Shown: positions 25,614 through 36,128, numbered from the stretch's first letter. The stretch: DNA of 64,000 nt from CAWEFA01 sp963808135 (GCA_963808135.1 CAWEFA010000034.1:1-64000); one strand, 5' to 3'. A program made the numbers and translations. Notes: generated from the sequence alone by a model not told the origin.

Positions 25614-28505
25614 ATGACTCCTTTCCTAACGCTTGTGGCACAAGACATATATGAAAGGTTCGGAAACGAAATGAACAAAATATGTGTTGTTTTTCCGAAC
25701 CGCCGTTCTATTTTGTTTTTCAATAAATATCTTTCACAGGTGGTAAAGAAACCGGTATGGGCGCCAAAATGTGTTACTATAACAGATTTTATCCAGGGTT
25801 TCTCAAATTTAATTAAAGCTGACGAATTAATGCTTGTCTTCGACTTATACAGGGTTTACTGTAAAGTTCGAAAAGTTTCAGAGCCATTTGATAATTTTTA
25901 TCATTGGGGAGAATTAATGCTTTCCGATTTCGATGAAATTGACAAATACATGGTCGATGCACAGAGCTTATTTCAGAACCTGTCGGCATTGAAAAACATA
26001 AATGAATACTTCTCATACCTCGATGAAAAACAATTGGAAGCCATTCAACAATTTTGGAAAAATTTTGGGCAATCGCGAAATAGCGAACACCACAAAGCAT
26101 TTGCCGATATTTGGTCGTCAATGTATTCTATCTACGAAAATTTCAAAAATACAATAATAAATGAAAAAGGTTTTGCTTATGAGGGTTTAATTTACAGACA
26201 GGTTGCCGAATCGGTCATTGATAATACATTTGTAATACCGGATTATAAAAAAATATGTTTCGTGGGCTTTAATGCATTAAACAAATGCGAGAAAACAGTG
26301 TTTACGCATCTCAAAGTTAATGCAAGGGCTTTATTTTACTGGGATTACAGTTCCGATTATATCCAGCAGCCATTTAACGAAGCCGGTTTTTTTTTAAGAC
26401 AAAACCTGGCCGAATTTCCGTCTGCCCTCGATGAAAAATATTTTCATAATTTAGAAAAACCTAAAAGCATTGAACTTATTGCAATTCCTTCCAACACAGG
26501 CCAGGCAAAAGTTGCAGGTCAAATTGCAGAAGGGTTATGCAGGGAGACTTCCAAACTTGAAAAAACCGCCATACTTTTACCCGATGAAAGCTTACTGATG
26601 CCGGTACTTCATTCAATATCCCCAAATGTTAGCAATATCAATATTACCATGGGCTACCCTGTGAAAGATGCCCCGGTTATCGCCTTAATTGAAGCCATCG
26701 GACAACTTTATACCAAAGCAAAAACTGATAATGACAATAAAAACACCCGCTATTTCTATAAAAATATTATTGAAATTCTATCCCATCCTTACATTGAAAG
26801 GGATAATGCAGAAGAATTGAAAAAATTCAAGCTGGATATTGTAAACAGAAATATTATTTATGTTGAACCGTCAAAATTACCTCACAATGAATTAATCGAC
26901 CTGGTTTTTCATCAACCATCGAATGGAAAGGCATTTATAGAACAACTGGCAAAAATCATAAAAATAATCGGCCGGAAATCGAACAATGACGATTCTTCAA
27001 CAACCGAACAACCTGCGGGCATTGAATCGGAAACATTAATGATCGTTTACGGCGCCATAAACAGGTTTGCGGATTTAATGGCCAATTATAACTTACCTTT
27101 TGATATTCCGTTATCATACAGGTTGCTTTTGAAAATTTTGAACGGGCTAACCATTCCATTTGAAGGAGAACCGCTAAAAGGGTTACAGGTTATGGGTTTT
27201 CTGGAATCGCGGGCAATAGATTTTGAAAATGTGATTGTTTTGAGTATTAACGAAAGCATACTTCCTAAAGCCAATTTACCTGTTTCGTTTATTCCTTATA
27301 ACCTTCGCCGGGGCTACAATTTACCTACCCTTGAACACAGGGATGCTATTTATGCTTATTATTTTTACAGAATTTTACAACGGGCAAAGCATGTACATTT
27401 GCTTTACAATACTGCTACAGACAAAATGGGTGGAAGTGAAATGAGCCGATATGCAACCCAACTTCTATATAATAAAGATTACAAAGTGATCAGAAAGGCA
27501 CAATCATTCAACATAGAGCTTCCCGTAATTCCCAAGATTGTTATTGATAAAACCTCAGAAATAATTGAAATTCTGAAAAAATACAATTATGGATTGGACA
27601 ATGGCGCTTATTTGTCGCCCAGCGCTATGAGCAGTTATATCGATTGCCGTTTACGATTTTATTTTCGTTATATCGAAAATTTGCGGGAACATGAAACAAT
27701 TACCGAAGAAATTGACGCACCCTTGCTGGGCAGCATTTTGCACCGCGCCATGTTTATTGTCTACAAGTCTTTCCTGAACACGGGCCTTCAAAAAACCGAC
27801 CTGTCAAACATTTTAAAAAACAAAGAGATTATTGAAAATGCCGTTTATGAAGCCATATCAAATGAATATTTTAAAGAAACTGCGCCGCAAGGCAAAACAT
27901 TGCTGCAAGGACGAAATTTTATTATTTTCAAAATTATAAATAAATATGTGCGTCAAATAATTGAAATCGACAGCCAGTTTGCTCCTTTGACAATTATTGA
28001 ACTGGAGAAAAAAATCATAAGCCCATTCATTATTGATGCTCATTCAGGCAATTTAAATATTAGTATCGGCGGTTATATCGACCGGATTGACCAAACATTG
28101 GATGGCATAAGGATTATTGATTACAAAACAGGAAATGTTGAAACAAAATTCAATCAATTTGAAGATTTGTTTAATCCTGCCGGTTCAAGAAAAGCAAAAA
28201 AAGAAATTCTGCAGGCATTTTTATATTCGGTATTATATAAAGCGATAAATAAAACCGATAAAAAAATTATTCCATCAATTTACAGCCTGAGAAAAATTTT
28301 CGGGGAGCGTTTCGATCCGCTAATTTACAAGGAAAAGCAGGCCATTAACGATATTGTTGAAATTGAAGATACTTTTAAAGAGCATTTAAAAATGGCTTTG
28401 GAAGAAATTTTCAATCCCGCTATACCATTTGTGCAGACAAGCGATTTGGATAAATGCAAAAACTGCGCTTATAATATTATTTGCCATCGCGAAAACGATA
28501 AGTAA
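25614..28505 (+). CDS. AddB-like PD-(D/E)XK nuclease / inactivated helicase-fold protein
   Basis: About 963 residues from ATG 25614 (a TTG at 25587 would add nine). The N-terminal region (VVFPNRRSILFFNKYLS) has the degenerate UvrD-like fold of AddB/RexB. The C-terminal domain has a RecB-family nuclease motif IRIIDYKTGNVE with Asp and Lys at about 836 and 838, preceded by LLGSILHRAMF. A cysteine cluster at the very end (CKNCAYNIICH) together with Cys in SYIDCRLRFYF near 677 could hold the AddB [4Fe-4S] cluster. In Bacteroidota the partner helicase-nuclease AddA is normally nearby, but it is not adjacent here; ligA is the divergent neighbour. Role: double-strand-break end resection. Confidence 0.78.
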   Translation: MTPFLTLVAQDIYERFGNEMNKICVVFPNRRSILFFNKYLSQVVKKPVWAPKCVTITDFIQGFSNLIKADELMLVFDLYRVYCKVRKVSEPFDNFYHWGELMLSDFDEIDKYMVDAQSLFQNLSALKNINEYFSYLDEKQLEAIQQFWKNFGQSRNSEHHKAFADIWSSMYSIYENFKNTIINEKGFAYEGLIYRQVAESVIDNTFVIPDYKKICFVGFNALNKCEKTVFTHLKVNARALFYWDYSSDYIQQPFNEAGFFLRQNLAEFPSALDEKYFHNLEKPKSIELIAIPSNTGQAKVAGQIAEGLCRETSKLEKTAILLPDESLLMPVLHSISPNVSNINITMGYPVKDAPVIALIEAIGQLYTKAKTDNDNKNTRYFYKNIIEILSHPYIERDNAEELKKFKLDIVNRNIIYVEPSKLPHNELIDLVFHQPSNGKAFIEQLAKIIKIIGRKSNNDDSSTTEQPAGIESETLMIVYGAINRFADLMANYNLPFDIPLSYRLLLKILNGLTIPFEGEPLKGLQVMGFLESRAIDFENVIVLSINESILPKANLPVSFIPYNLRRGYNLPTLEHRDAIYAYYFYRILQRAKHVHLLYNTATDKMGGSEMSRYATQLLYNKDYKVIRKAQSFNIELPVIPKIVIDKTSEIIEILKKYNYGLDNGAYLSPSAMSSYIDCRLRFYFRYIENLREHETITEEIDAPLLGSILHRAMFIVYKSFLNTGLQKTDLSNILKNKEIIENAVYEAISNEYFKETAPQGKTLLQGRNFIIFKIINKYVRQIIEIDSQFAPLTIIELEKKIISPFIIDAHSGNLNISIGGYIDRIDQTLDGIRIIDYKTGNVETKFNQFEDLFNPAGSRKAKKEILQAFLYSVLYKAINKTDKKIIPSIYSLRKIFGERFDPLIYKEKQAINDIVEIEDTFKEHLKMALEEIFNPAIPFVQTSDLDKCKNCAYNIICHRENDK

Positions 28506-28507
28506 TC

Positions 28508-29017
28508 TCAGAACTCGACCTTAAACAAAGGCCGGTAGCCTTTAACAAAGCCTTTATCGTCATAAGCCTCATAACCGAAAATAATGGAATATACTTTTTT
28601 AATAAATATGTGCTTTTGCTTATCGTAAAACCAGGCTTCCCTGAACTGAAACTTTCCGATAATATTTCTGCTGTACCCTTTAAGCTGCTCGGCTTTTTTT
28701 ACATCTTCCACGGAAAGGGCTTTATTTGTTGCATAATCATAAGCAAGCAATTTGCCATTATATAAATCGTCAAAAATACTATCAATTAAAGCTTTTCGTT
28801 GCAGGTGGCCAAGACATTTTGCTATCCAGGCATCGTCTTTATCTGGGTTTTTAACAACCATGTCGCAAATAATTGTATCGGCATATGTTTTGAGATGCAG
28901 TGAATCGAAAGATACCGATGTTCTTGCTATATTAGCAGGCAATGGATGTTTACAGGAAACAACAATGATTTGAAAAGATACGATTATAATTAGCCAAGTT
29001 GCTCGTATTATTTTCAT
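28508..29017 (-). CDS. lipoprotein of unknown function
   Basis: I choose ATG 29017 because MKIIRATWLIIIVSFQIIVVSC is a lipoprotein signal with the Cys at residue 22; an upstream ATG at 29047 adds ten polar residues. The mature part of about 148 residues is mixed alpha/beta with no motif I recognise (e.g. YADTIICDMVVKNPDKDD, GKFQFREAWFYDKQKHIF, YRPLFKVEF at the end). It is convergent with the AddB-like gene (3 bases apart). Likely periplasmic or outer-membrane associated. Confidence 0.6.
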   Translation of the reverse strand: MKIIRATWLIIIVSFQIIVVSCKHPLPANIARTSVSFDSLHLKTYADTIICDMVVKNPDKDDAWIAKCLGHLQRKALIDSIFDDLYNGKLLAYDYATNKALSVEDVKKAEQLKGYSRNIIGKFQFREAWFYDKQKHIFIKKVYSIIFGYEAYDDKGFVKGYRPLFKVEF

Positions 29018-29079
29018 TGTTTTAAATTTTAAATAATCAATTATCAATTATCAATAATAAATTTTCAATAACTCCAAGT

Positions 29080-30427
29080 TTATCTTTCAAACGAAAGCCT
29101 CATGCCCCTGAACCTTTCGTCTATTTTGCCTTCATCGTATACTTGGTGGCCATTCACAAATGTGCCGCTCACCGATGATGAAAAAGTTGTGCCTTCAAAA
29201 GGCGACCAGCCGCATTTATAAAGAATATTGCTCTTTTCAACTTTATATTGAGAATTGAGGTTGAGCAAAACTAAGTCGGCATAATATCCCGGCCTGATAA
29301 ATCCCCGTTTTTCTATATGAAAAATTTCAGCGGGTTTATGGCACATTTTATCTACAATATTTTCGATAGTTATTATGCCGTTTTTGTAAAATTCGAGCAT
29401 AGCAATAAGTGAATGTTGCACGGAAGGCATTCCTGAAGGAGCTTTGAGGTACGTGTCCTGTTTTTCTTTTATCGTATGCGGCGCATGATCGGAGGCTACA
29501 ACATCGATACGTCCGTCAAGTAAAGCTTTCCACAAACTTAGCCTGTCTTCTTCCGATTTGATGGACGGGTTACATTTAATATTATTTTCATAAGTTTCAT
29601 AATCTTTATCGTTGAACCACAAATGCGGAATGCAGACTTCTAGCGGTAATTGATTTTTCTTTTGCAGGCTTTGAATTTGAAAACAATCCCATTTCTTCCG
29701 AAGCAGACACATGCATTACGTGCAGGCGCGTATTGAATTTCGACGCCATATCTAAAGCTTTAGCTACAGATTTATAACATGCTTCGGCGCTTCGGATCAA
29801 TGGGTGGCAGCTTACGGGAATTTCATTATTATATTTTTGCCGGTAATCTTCAATGTTTTCCCGGATAATATTTTCATCTTCACAATGTGCGGCAATAAGA
29901 ACAGGCGATTCTTTAAATATCCCTTCTAAAACCGGCTGATCGTTTACCAACATATTGCCGGTCGACGAACCCATAAACAATTTAATTCCGCAAACTTTGC
30001 GCGGATCGGTTTTTAAAATTTCTTTAAGATTATCGTTTGTGGCGCCTATATAAAATGAATAATTAGCAAGGGAAAAACGTTCGCCCAAATTAAATTTTTC
30101 GTCCAATAACATTTGGGAAATTGTCTGTGGATTGGTATTGGGCATTTCCATAATTGATGTAACGCCGCCTGCAACAGCAGCTTTTGATTCGGTAAAAATA
30201 TCGGCTTTATAGGTAAAACCCGGTTGGCGAAAATGAACATGGTCGTCAATTACGCCTGGAATAAGCATTTTGTTGCTCGCATCAATTATTGTTACCGGTG
30301 CAAGCGCTGAAGGTTCCTCGCCGGAATTGTATATTTCTTTAATTAATTCATCCTTTATTAAAACGCTTCCTTTAAAAATTTTACCTTCATTTACAATGTC
30401 GGCGTTTCTGATTAATGTTGTTGCCAT
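29080..30427 (-). CDS. pyrC: dihydroorotase, one frameshift
   Basis: Third step of pyrimidine synthesis, cyclising carbamoyl-aspartate to dihydroorotate. Zinc ligands are visible in DDHVHFRQPG (about 61-70), the carboxylated-Lys motif GIKLFMGSSTG (about 147-157), and SDHAPHT in the second part. The frame breaks near 29,641: after KSITA the other frame continues EVCIPHLWFNDKDYE, exactly as in homologues, so one surplus base is present. Joined length is about 448 residues, the class I type common in Bacteroidota. It may instead be an allantoinase-like relative, but the motifs fit PyrC best. Confidence 0.85.
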
Positions 30428-30589
30428 ATTTTATACGTTTTTCAAATTTAATTTCAAGCATTAAGACCAATATTGTTCTTTAAACAATTGGCCAAAATGT
30501 AAAATTTATTTCATAATTAAATATAACCTACCCTACAAGAAGTTTCCAAGTTGAAATTTAAAATAAATTTTGAATTAGACTAATGGGTT

Positions 30590-31336
30590 CTACTTTGCAA
30601 AATCTATTTTAGGATAACGCTTAAATAAGCTTTCTATTTTAAGTTTTATTACCCCGAAGAAGGCTTCGTTAAAAATACCACCGCTCATTTTTGACTGTCC
30701 CCGTTTGCGGTCGGTAAAGATGATTGGTATTTCTTCAATTTTAAAACCTGTTTTCCAGACATTAAATTTCATTTCAATCTGGAACGCATAACCTTTTGAT
30801 CTTATTTTATCGAGGTTAATGGTTTGTAAAACCCTTTTCCTGTAACATTTGAAACCGGCAGTGGCATCGCGGATATCCATACCGGTAATAAACCGCACGT
30901 ACATTGAAGCAAAATATGATAATACAACCCTTCCCATAGGCCAATTAACAACGTTCACTCCCGATTTATATCTTGAACCTATCGCCAGGTCGGCTTTTCT
31001 TGAAGAACATGCTTCATATAAGCATATCAGGTCATTTGGATTATGGGAAAAATCGGCATCCATTTCAAAAATATATTCATATCCATTCTGAAGCGCCCAT
31101 TTAAAACCGGCAATATAAGCTGTTCCTAATCCAAGCTTTCCGCGCCTTTCTATAAGCGATAATTTTTCGGGAAATTCTATTTGTAATTTTTTAACAATTT
31201 TTGCAGTTTCATCAGGCGAATTATCATCGATAACAAGCACATCAAATGCTTTATCAAGAGAAAATATTTTTCTTATCATTTTCTCTATATTATCAATTTC
31301 ATTGTATGTGGGAATGATTACTATACTGTCGTTCAT
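30590..31336 (-). CDS. polyprenol-phosphate mannose/glucose synthase-like GT2
   Basis: A 248-residue family 2 glycosyltransferase of the DPM1 type, which charges polyprenyl phosphate with a sugar from a nucleotide donor. The donor site has IIPTYNEIDNIEKMI (7-21), VIDDNSPDETAKIV and the metal motif FEMDADFSHNP. The GRRGKLGLGTAYIAGFKWAL helix region and the DATAGFKCYRK acceptor motif follow. No membrane anchor is present, so it is the soluble DPM1 form. The lipid-linked sugar could feed GT-C enzymes such as the one at 52,102, but this is inference. Confidence 0.85.
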   Translation of the reverse strand: MNDSIVIIPTYNEIDNIEKMIRKIFSLDKAFDVLVIDDNSPDETAKIVKKLQIEFPEKLSLIERRGKLGLGTAYIAGFKWALQNGYEYIFEMDADFSHNPNDLICLYEACSSRKADLAIGSRYKSGVNVVNWPMGRVVLSYFASMYVRFITGMDIRDATAGFKCYRKRVLQTINLDKIRSKGYAFQIEMKFNVWKTGFKIEEIPIIFTDRKRGQSKMSGGIFNEAFFGVIKLKIESLFKRYPKIDFAK

Positions 31337-31460
31337 TCGATATAAAAGATTTTAAATTTTTAGCGAATATATGAATATAAATTATAGCATGAAATTAAAA
31401 TGTCTGCGATTTTAATATATTGTTAATATTTTCCAAACTGCTTATTAGCGGTTTTTTCGC

Positions 31461-31468
31461 TAACTTTG
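31461..31468 (+). promoter_or_regulatory. Bacteroidota -7 box for the lytic transglycosylase
   Basis: TAACTTTG fits TAnnTTTG and lies 18 bases before the ATG at 31487, so the transcript leader would be about 12 bases long. Confidence 0.45.
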
Positions 31469-31486
31469 CAAACTTATTTTTGAGGA

Positions 31487-32419
31487 ATGATGTGGCCAAA
31501 AAGAAAATTATTAATATTTATTTCGCTTAGTATTCTTTTAGTTGTATTTATTTTTTCATCGAAGAAATTTAATTGTTTTAGCGATTTTAAGGAAAAATAT
31601 TCAGTTTACCCGGTGCCTATTCCTGAAAAGCTTGATTTTGCAGGTGAAGTGGCGCCATTAGAGCATTTCGATGTAAAAGAATTCCTCGATCGCGAGCTTC
31701 AAATTAATACTTACTGGCAATCGCAAACTATTTTGTTAATAAAACGAACAAACCGTTTTTTTCCTGAAATTGAAAAGATACTTAAAGAAGAGGGTCTCCC
31801 GTCCGATTTCAAATATCTTGCTACGGCTGAAAGCGGCTTAACAAATACTTTATCGCCTTCAGGCGCGGCCGGGTTTTGGCAGTTTCTTAAAAATACAGCG
31901 AAAGAATACAAACTTGAAATTAACGATGAAGTGGATGAACGCTATAATCTTGAAAAATCTACTCATGCAGCTTGCAGGTTTTTAAAAGATTCGTACGGAG
32001 TTTATGGAAACTGGACGCTTGCAGCCGCATCTTTCAATATAGGCCGTCCTGAACTCAACAGGCAATTGGCCACACAAAAGGAAAATAATTATTACAATTT
32101 GATTTTGAACGAAGAAACAGCAAGGTACATTTTTCGAATCCTGGCAATGAAAATAATTTTCGAAAACCCTGATACGTATGGTTTTCATATTCCGGGAAAC
32201 TGTTTGTATCCTGTATTGAATTATAAAATTTTGAGAACCGATTCATGTATATCCGATTTGGCTTCATTTGCAAAAACTAACGGGACAAATTACAAAGTAC
32301 TTAAAATTTTTAACCCCTGGCTCAGGGACAGCTCTTTAACCAATAAGCTAAGGTTAACTTATTCGATTAGGATACCGGTTGCCGGATTTCGCGACTCGGC
32401 ATATATAAAAAATGAATAA
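31487..32419 (+). CDS. lytic transglycosylase (SLT/MltD-like)
   Basis: Cleaves the glycan strand of peptidoglycan to give 1,6-anhydro-muramic ends. The N-terminus is an uncleaved anchor or signal (LLIFISLSILLVVFIFSS, 8-25). The goose-type lysozyme domain begins about 95: the catalytic Glu is at 115 in ATAESGLTN, followed by SPSGAAGFWQFLKNTAKEY and later NWTLAAASFNIG. Length is 310 residues, and the usual C-terminal LysM repeats are reduced: the last 60 residues may be one degenerate unit (TNGTNYKVLKIFNPWL). uvrA follows after 45 bases. Confidence 0.85.
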   Translation: MMWPKRKLLIFISLSILLVVFIFSSKKFNCFSDFKEKYSVYPVPIPEKLDFAGEVAPLEHFDVKEFLDRELQINTYWQSQTILLIKRTNRFFPEIEKILKEEGLPSDFKYLATAESGLTNTLSPSGAAGFWQFLKNTAKEYKLEINDEVDERYNLEKSTHAACRFLKDSYGVYGNWTLAAASFNIGRPELNRQLATQKENNYYNLILNEETARYIFRILAMKIIFENPDTYGFHIPGNCLYPVLNYKILRTDSCISDLASFAKTNGTNYKVLKIFNPWLRDSSLTNKLRLTYSIRIPVAGFRDSAYIKNE

Positions 32420-32464
32420 AGTTTAGGCTCAATATAAAACTTTAACTGCAAACAAAGGATAAAT

Positions 32465-35326
32465 TTGAACAATAAGGAAAATACGAATACCGGGCAATTT
32501 GTCGAAGATTATGAATATATCAATGTTTATGGGGCAAAAGTTCATAACCTAAAAAATATCAACGTATCAATTCCCCGCAATTCTTTGGTAGTAATAACGG
32601 GTTTGAGCGGAAGCGGAAAATCTTCGCTTGCTTTCGATACAATTTATGCCGAAGGCCAGCGCCGGTATATGGAAACTATGTCGGCCTATGCACGCCAATT
32701 TATAGGCAACATGGAACGCCCAGACGTGGACAAGATTACAGGCCTAAGCCCCGTTATTTCTATTGAACAAAAAACAACAAATAAAAACCCGCGTTCCACC
32801 GTGGGCACAATAACTGAAATTTACGATTTTCTCAGGCTGCTTTATGCAAGGGCATCCATAGCCTATTCTTATGAAACAGGCGAACCTATGGTACGATATA
32901 CCGACGATCAGATTATTAAAATAATTTTAGATAAATTCCACGACAGGAAAATTATTATACTTGCCCCGATTGTAAAAGGAAGAAAAGGACATTATAAAGA
33001 ATTGTTCGAGCAGATCCGAAAGAAAGGATTTTTGAATGTCAGGATTGATGGGGAGATGCGTGAAATTGTGCACAACCTGAAGCTCGACCGCTACAAAGTG
33101 CATAACATCGAAATTATAATTGACAAGCTGACGGTTAACGATGCCGATATAAAACGTCTGAAAGAATCGGTTCAACTGGCAATGAAGCATGGCAAAGGAA
33201 TAATTATGGCATTGGACAAGGAAGCTGAAAACGTGTGCTATTTCAGCCGGATGCTCATGTGCCCCACAACCGGAATATCATATAACGAACCAGCGCCTCA
33301 TTCTTTTTCTTTTAATTCTCCTCAGGGAATGTGCCATAAATGCAGTGGTTTAGGCAAAATTGGCGAAATTGATATTAATAAACTCATCCCAAATCCTAAG
33401 TTATCAATAAAAAAGGGAGGTTTCGCTCCTTTAGGTATTTATAAAAGCTCGCTTATTTTCTGGCAGCTTAAGGCCATCGCGGCCAAGTACCAGTTTACTT
33501 TAAACATGCCGATAGATGAAATTCCTGAAGAGGCTATGAATGTTATTCTTTATGGTTCCGACGAATCGTTCAAAATGCCGACGATACCGGGCGGCCTTTC
33601 AAACTATTTCTTAAGTTTCGATGGAATTATTAATTATATTAACCGTCAAACCGATTCGGATGAAAACGGAAAAGGAACTGAAAAGTCTTATATACGTGAG
33701 ATAAAATGTCCCGATTGCAAAGGCCAAAGATTAAATAAAGAGTCTCTTCATTTTAAAATCGACGATAAAAATATTGCCGAGCTTGCTGGAATGGATTTAT
33801 ATTCATTAAAAAAATGGTTTGAAAATATCGAAGACAGGCTTAATGAGAAACAGCGCACAATTGCCAGAGAAATACTTAAAGAAATTAGGGCACGTTTGGA
33901 TTTCCTGTTAAATGTGGGCCTCGATTATCTTTCATTGGACCGGCCATCGCGAAGCCTTGCAGGGGGCGAAAGCCAGCGCATTAGATTGGCAACCCAGATA
34001 GGTTCGCAACTTGTAAATGTCCTCTACATTCTCGATGAACCGAGCATTGGGCTTCATCAACGCGATAACAGGCGGCTCATCGATTCACTGCGAAAACTCC
34101 GCGATGCAGGAAATTCTGTAATAGTTGTAGAACATGATAAAGAAATGATAAACTCGGCCGATTTCCTGATTGATATGGGACCAAAAGCCGGTCGCCACGG
34201 AGGTGAAATTATTGGAACCGGCAGCCCGTCGGATATTGAAAAGGGTTGTTCATTTACATCGCTATATCTTTCGGGGAAAAAAGAAATCAAGGTTCCGGAA
34301 TCGCGCAGAAAAGGCAATGGTAAAAATCTTGTGATTATTGGCGCCAGGGGCAACAACCTGAAAAATATAAGTATTAAAATTCCTTTAGGGATAATGGTTT
34401 GCGTTACCGGTGTATCGGGAAGCGGAAAATCAACATTGATAAATGAAACGCTGCACCCTGCATTAAGCAAACGTTTATATAACTCCCTTGCCGAACCCTT
34501 GGAATATGACACAATCGAAGGCATTGAAAATATTGATAAAGTTATTGAAGTTGATCAATCACCTATAGGCCGGACGCCAAGATCAAACCCTGCAACTTAT
34601 ACCGGCGTTTTTGCCGATATACGCAAACTTTTTGAACTAACACCCGATTCAAAAATCCGCGGTTATGGGGCCGGGCGCTTTTCTTTCAATGTTAAGGGAG
34701 GCCGATGTGAAACATGCAGAGGCGCTGGAGTTCAAACAATTGAAATGAATTTTTTGCCCGATGTTTATGTTGTTTGCAAAGATTGCAATGGAAAGCGTTA
34801 CAATCGCGAAACGTTGGAAATAAAATACAAAGGCGAATCCATCAGCGATGTGCTGGATATGACTATTAACCAGGCAACGGATTTTTTCAGCAATATCCCC
34901 TCAATACACCGGAAGCTTGATACGTTGAAACAAGTGGGGCTTGGGTATATAACGCTTGGACAACCTTCTACGACCTTATCTGGCGGAGAGTCGCAACGCG
35001 TAAAACTTGCTGCCGAGCTTTCAAAAAAGGATACGGGCAAAACGCTTTATGTACTTGATGAACCTACAACTGGCCTGCATTTTGAAGATATACGAATCCT
35101 GATTGATGTACTGGATAAATTGGTGAATAAGGGAAATACAGTTATTATTATCGAACATAATTTGGACGTTATTAAAATGGCCGACTATATTATCGATCTT
35201 GGTCCCGATGGCGGCAACAGGGGTGGAGAAATAGTTTGCGAAGGAACGCCTGAAGAAATTATTAAAAATGAAAACAGCTTTACAGCAAAATTCCTTAAAA
35301 AGGAACTTATCAGCGAAAGAGTATAG
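32465..35326 (+). CDS. uvrA: excinuclease ABC subunit A, TTG start
   Basis: Damage-recognition ATPase of nucleotide excision repair. 953 residues, the usual size. The first ATPase has Walker A GLSGSGKSS near 43-51, the second GVSGSGKST near 648-656; the two signatures LAGGESQR and LSGGESQRVKLA and Walker B ILDEPSIGLH / VLDEPTTGLH are present. Zinc-finger cysteines occur in CHKCSGLG, CPDCKGQR, CETCRGAG and CKDCNGKR. Start: no ATG occurs before the conserved region, and a TTG at 32465 preceded by AAGGATAAA is the only suitable start. Confidence 0.95.
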   Translation: MNNKENTNTGQFVEDYEYINVYGAKVHNLKNINVSIPRNSLVVITGLSGSGKSSLAFDTIYAEGQRRYMETMSAYARQFIGNMERPDVDKITGLSPVISIEQKTTNKNPRSTVGTITEIYDFLRLLYARASIAYSYETGEPMVRYTDDQIIKIILDKFHDRKIIILAPIVKGRKGHYKELFEQIRKKGFLNVRIDGEMREIVHNLKLDRYKVHNIEIIIDKLTVNDADIKRLKESVQLAMKHGKGIIMALDKEAENVCYFSRMLMCPTTGISYNEPAPHSFSFNSPQGMCHKCSGLGKIGEIDINKLIPNPKLSIKKGGFAPLGIYKSSLIFWQLKAIAAKYQFTLNMPIDEIPEEAMNVILYGSDESFKMPTIPGGLSNYFLSFDGIINYINRQTDSDENGKGTEKSYIREIKCPDCKGQRLNKESLHFKIDDKNIAELAGMDLYSLKKWFENIEDRLNEKQRTIAREILKEIRARLDFLLNVGLDYLSLDRPSRSLAGGESQRIRLATQIGSQLVNVLYILDEPSIGLHQRDNRRLIDSLRKLRDAGNSVIVVEHDKEMINSADFLIDMGPKAGRHGGEIIGTGSPSDIEKGCSFTSLYLSGKKEIKVPESRRKGNGKNLVIIGARGNNLKNISIKIPLGIMVCVTGVSGSGKSTLINETLHPALSKRLYNSLAEPLEYDTIEGIENIDKVIEVDQSPIGRTPRSNPATYTGVFADIRKLFELTPDSKIRGYGAGRFSFNVKGGRCETCRGAGVQTIEMNFLPDVYVVCKDCNGKRYNRETLEIKYKGESISDVLDMTINQATDFFSNIPSIHRKLDTLKQVGLGYITLGQPSTTLSGGESQRVKLAAELSKKDTGKTLYVLDEPTTGLHFEDIRILIDVLDKLVNKGNTVIIIEHNLDVIKMADYIIDLGPDGGNRGGEIVCEGTPEEIIKNENSFTAKFLKKELISERV

Positions 35327-35366
35327 CAAGCTGAAATTTTAACTTTTAAAAAAATAACTATATTTA

Positions 35367-35395
35367 CAATGTGCCAATGAATCATTGGCACATTG
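35367..35395. promoter_or_regulatory. perfect 14-bp palindrome overlapping the probable start of the LOG transcript
   Basis: Left arm 35367-35380 (CAATGTGCCAATGA) and right arm 35382-35395 are perfect reverse complements with a single base between. It lies 40 bases after uvrA and 22 before the LOG start. It directly follows a near-consensus -7 box (TATATTTA, 35359-35366), so it would overlap the transcription start. No T-run follows, which argues against an intrinsic terminator. Operator for a dimeric repressor is the best guess. Confidence 0.5.
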
Positions 35396-35417
35396 GTTCA
35401 TAATAAAATTTTAAGAT

Positions 35418-36128
35418 ATGGCTTCAAGTGACGAACTGATAAAAAATGCATTTAAGAAAAAAAGTTGGGCGGAGATTCAAATTTCCGATTCATGGCGTAT
35501 ATTCAAAATAATGTCTGAGTTTGTAGAAGGTTTTGAAAAATTATCGAGAATCGGCCCATGTGTTTCAATATTCGGATCGGCACGCACAAAACCCGATAAT
35601 AAATATTTTAAGCTGGCTGAAGAAATAGCTTACAAATTGACACAACATGGCTACGGGATTATTACCGGTGGTGGTCCTGGTATTATGGAGGCCGGAAACC
35701 TCGGCGCGAAGAAATCCGGCGGAAGTTCGGTTGGAATAAATATCGCCCTTCCTTATGAACAACAACCGAATATGTTTATCGATTCCGATAAGCTTATAAC
35801 CTTTGATCATTTTTTTGTAAGAAAAGTAATGTTTATAAAATATGCGCAGGGTTTCATTGTTTTGCCCGGCGGATTTGGCACTTTGGATGAATTATTCGAA
35901 GCCATTACACTTATACAAACCGAAAAAATTGAAAAATTCCCGATTGTGCTTATGGGAACTGAATATTGGGAAGGCCTGATAAACTGGGTTAGAAATGTGA
36001 TGCTTGAAGATGAAGCTAACATTAGCCCTGAAGACCTTGATATTTTCAGAATCGTCAATACTGCCGATGAGGCTGTTGAAATAATAAATAATTTCTACTC
36101 AAAATATTTATTAAGCCCGAACTTCTAA
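35418..36128 (+). CDS. LOG family protein (TIGR00730), long form
   Basis: A 236-residue Rossmann-fold protein of the LOG family, whose members hydrolyse nucleoside 5'-monophosphates (cytokinin ribotides in plants; AMP and related nucleotides in bacteria). SIFGSARTKPD is near 49-59, ITGGGPGIMEAGNLGAKKSG near 79-98, and the active-site PGGFGTLDELFEA near 151-163. The real substrate in Bacteroidota is not known. A second, shorter relative is at 63,379-63,955. The palindrome just upstream suggests specific regulation. Confidence 0.85.
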   Translation: MASSDELIKNAFKKKSWAEIQISDSWRIFKIMSEFVEGFEKLSRIGPCVSIFGSARTKPDNKYFKLAEEIAYKLTQHGYGIITGGGPGIMEAGNLGAKKSGGSSVGINIALPYEQQPNMFIDSDKLITFDHFFVRKVMFIKYAQGFIVLPGGFGTLDELFEAITLIQTEKIEKFPIVLMGTEYWEGLINWVRNVMLEDEANISPEDLDIFRIVNTADEAVEIINNFYSKYLLSPNF

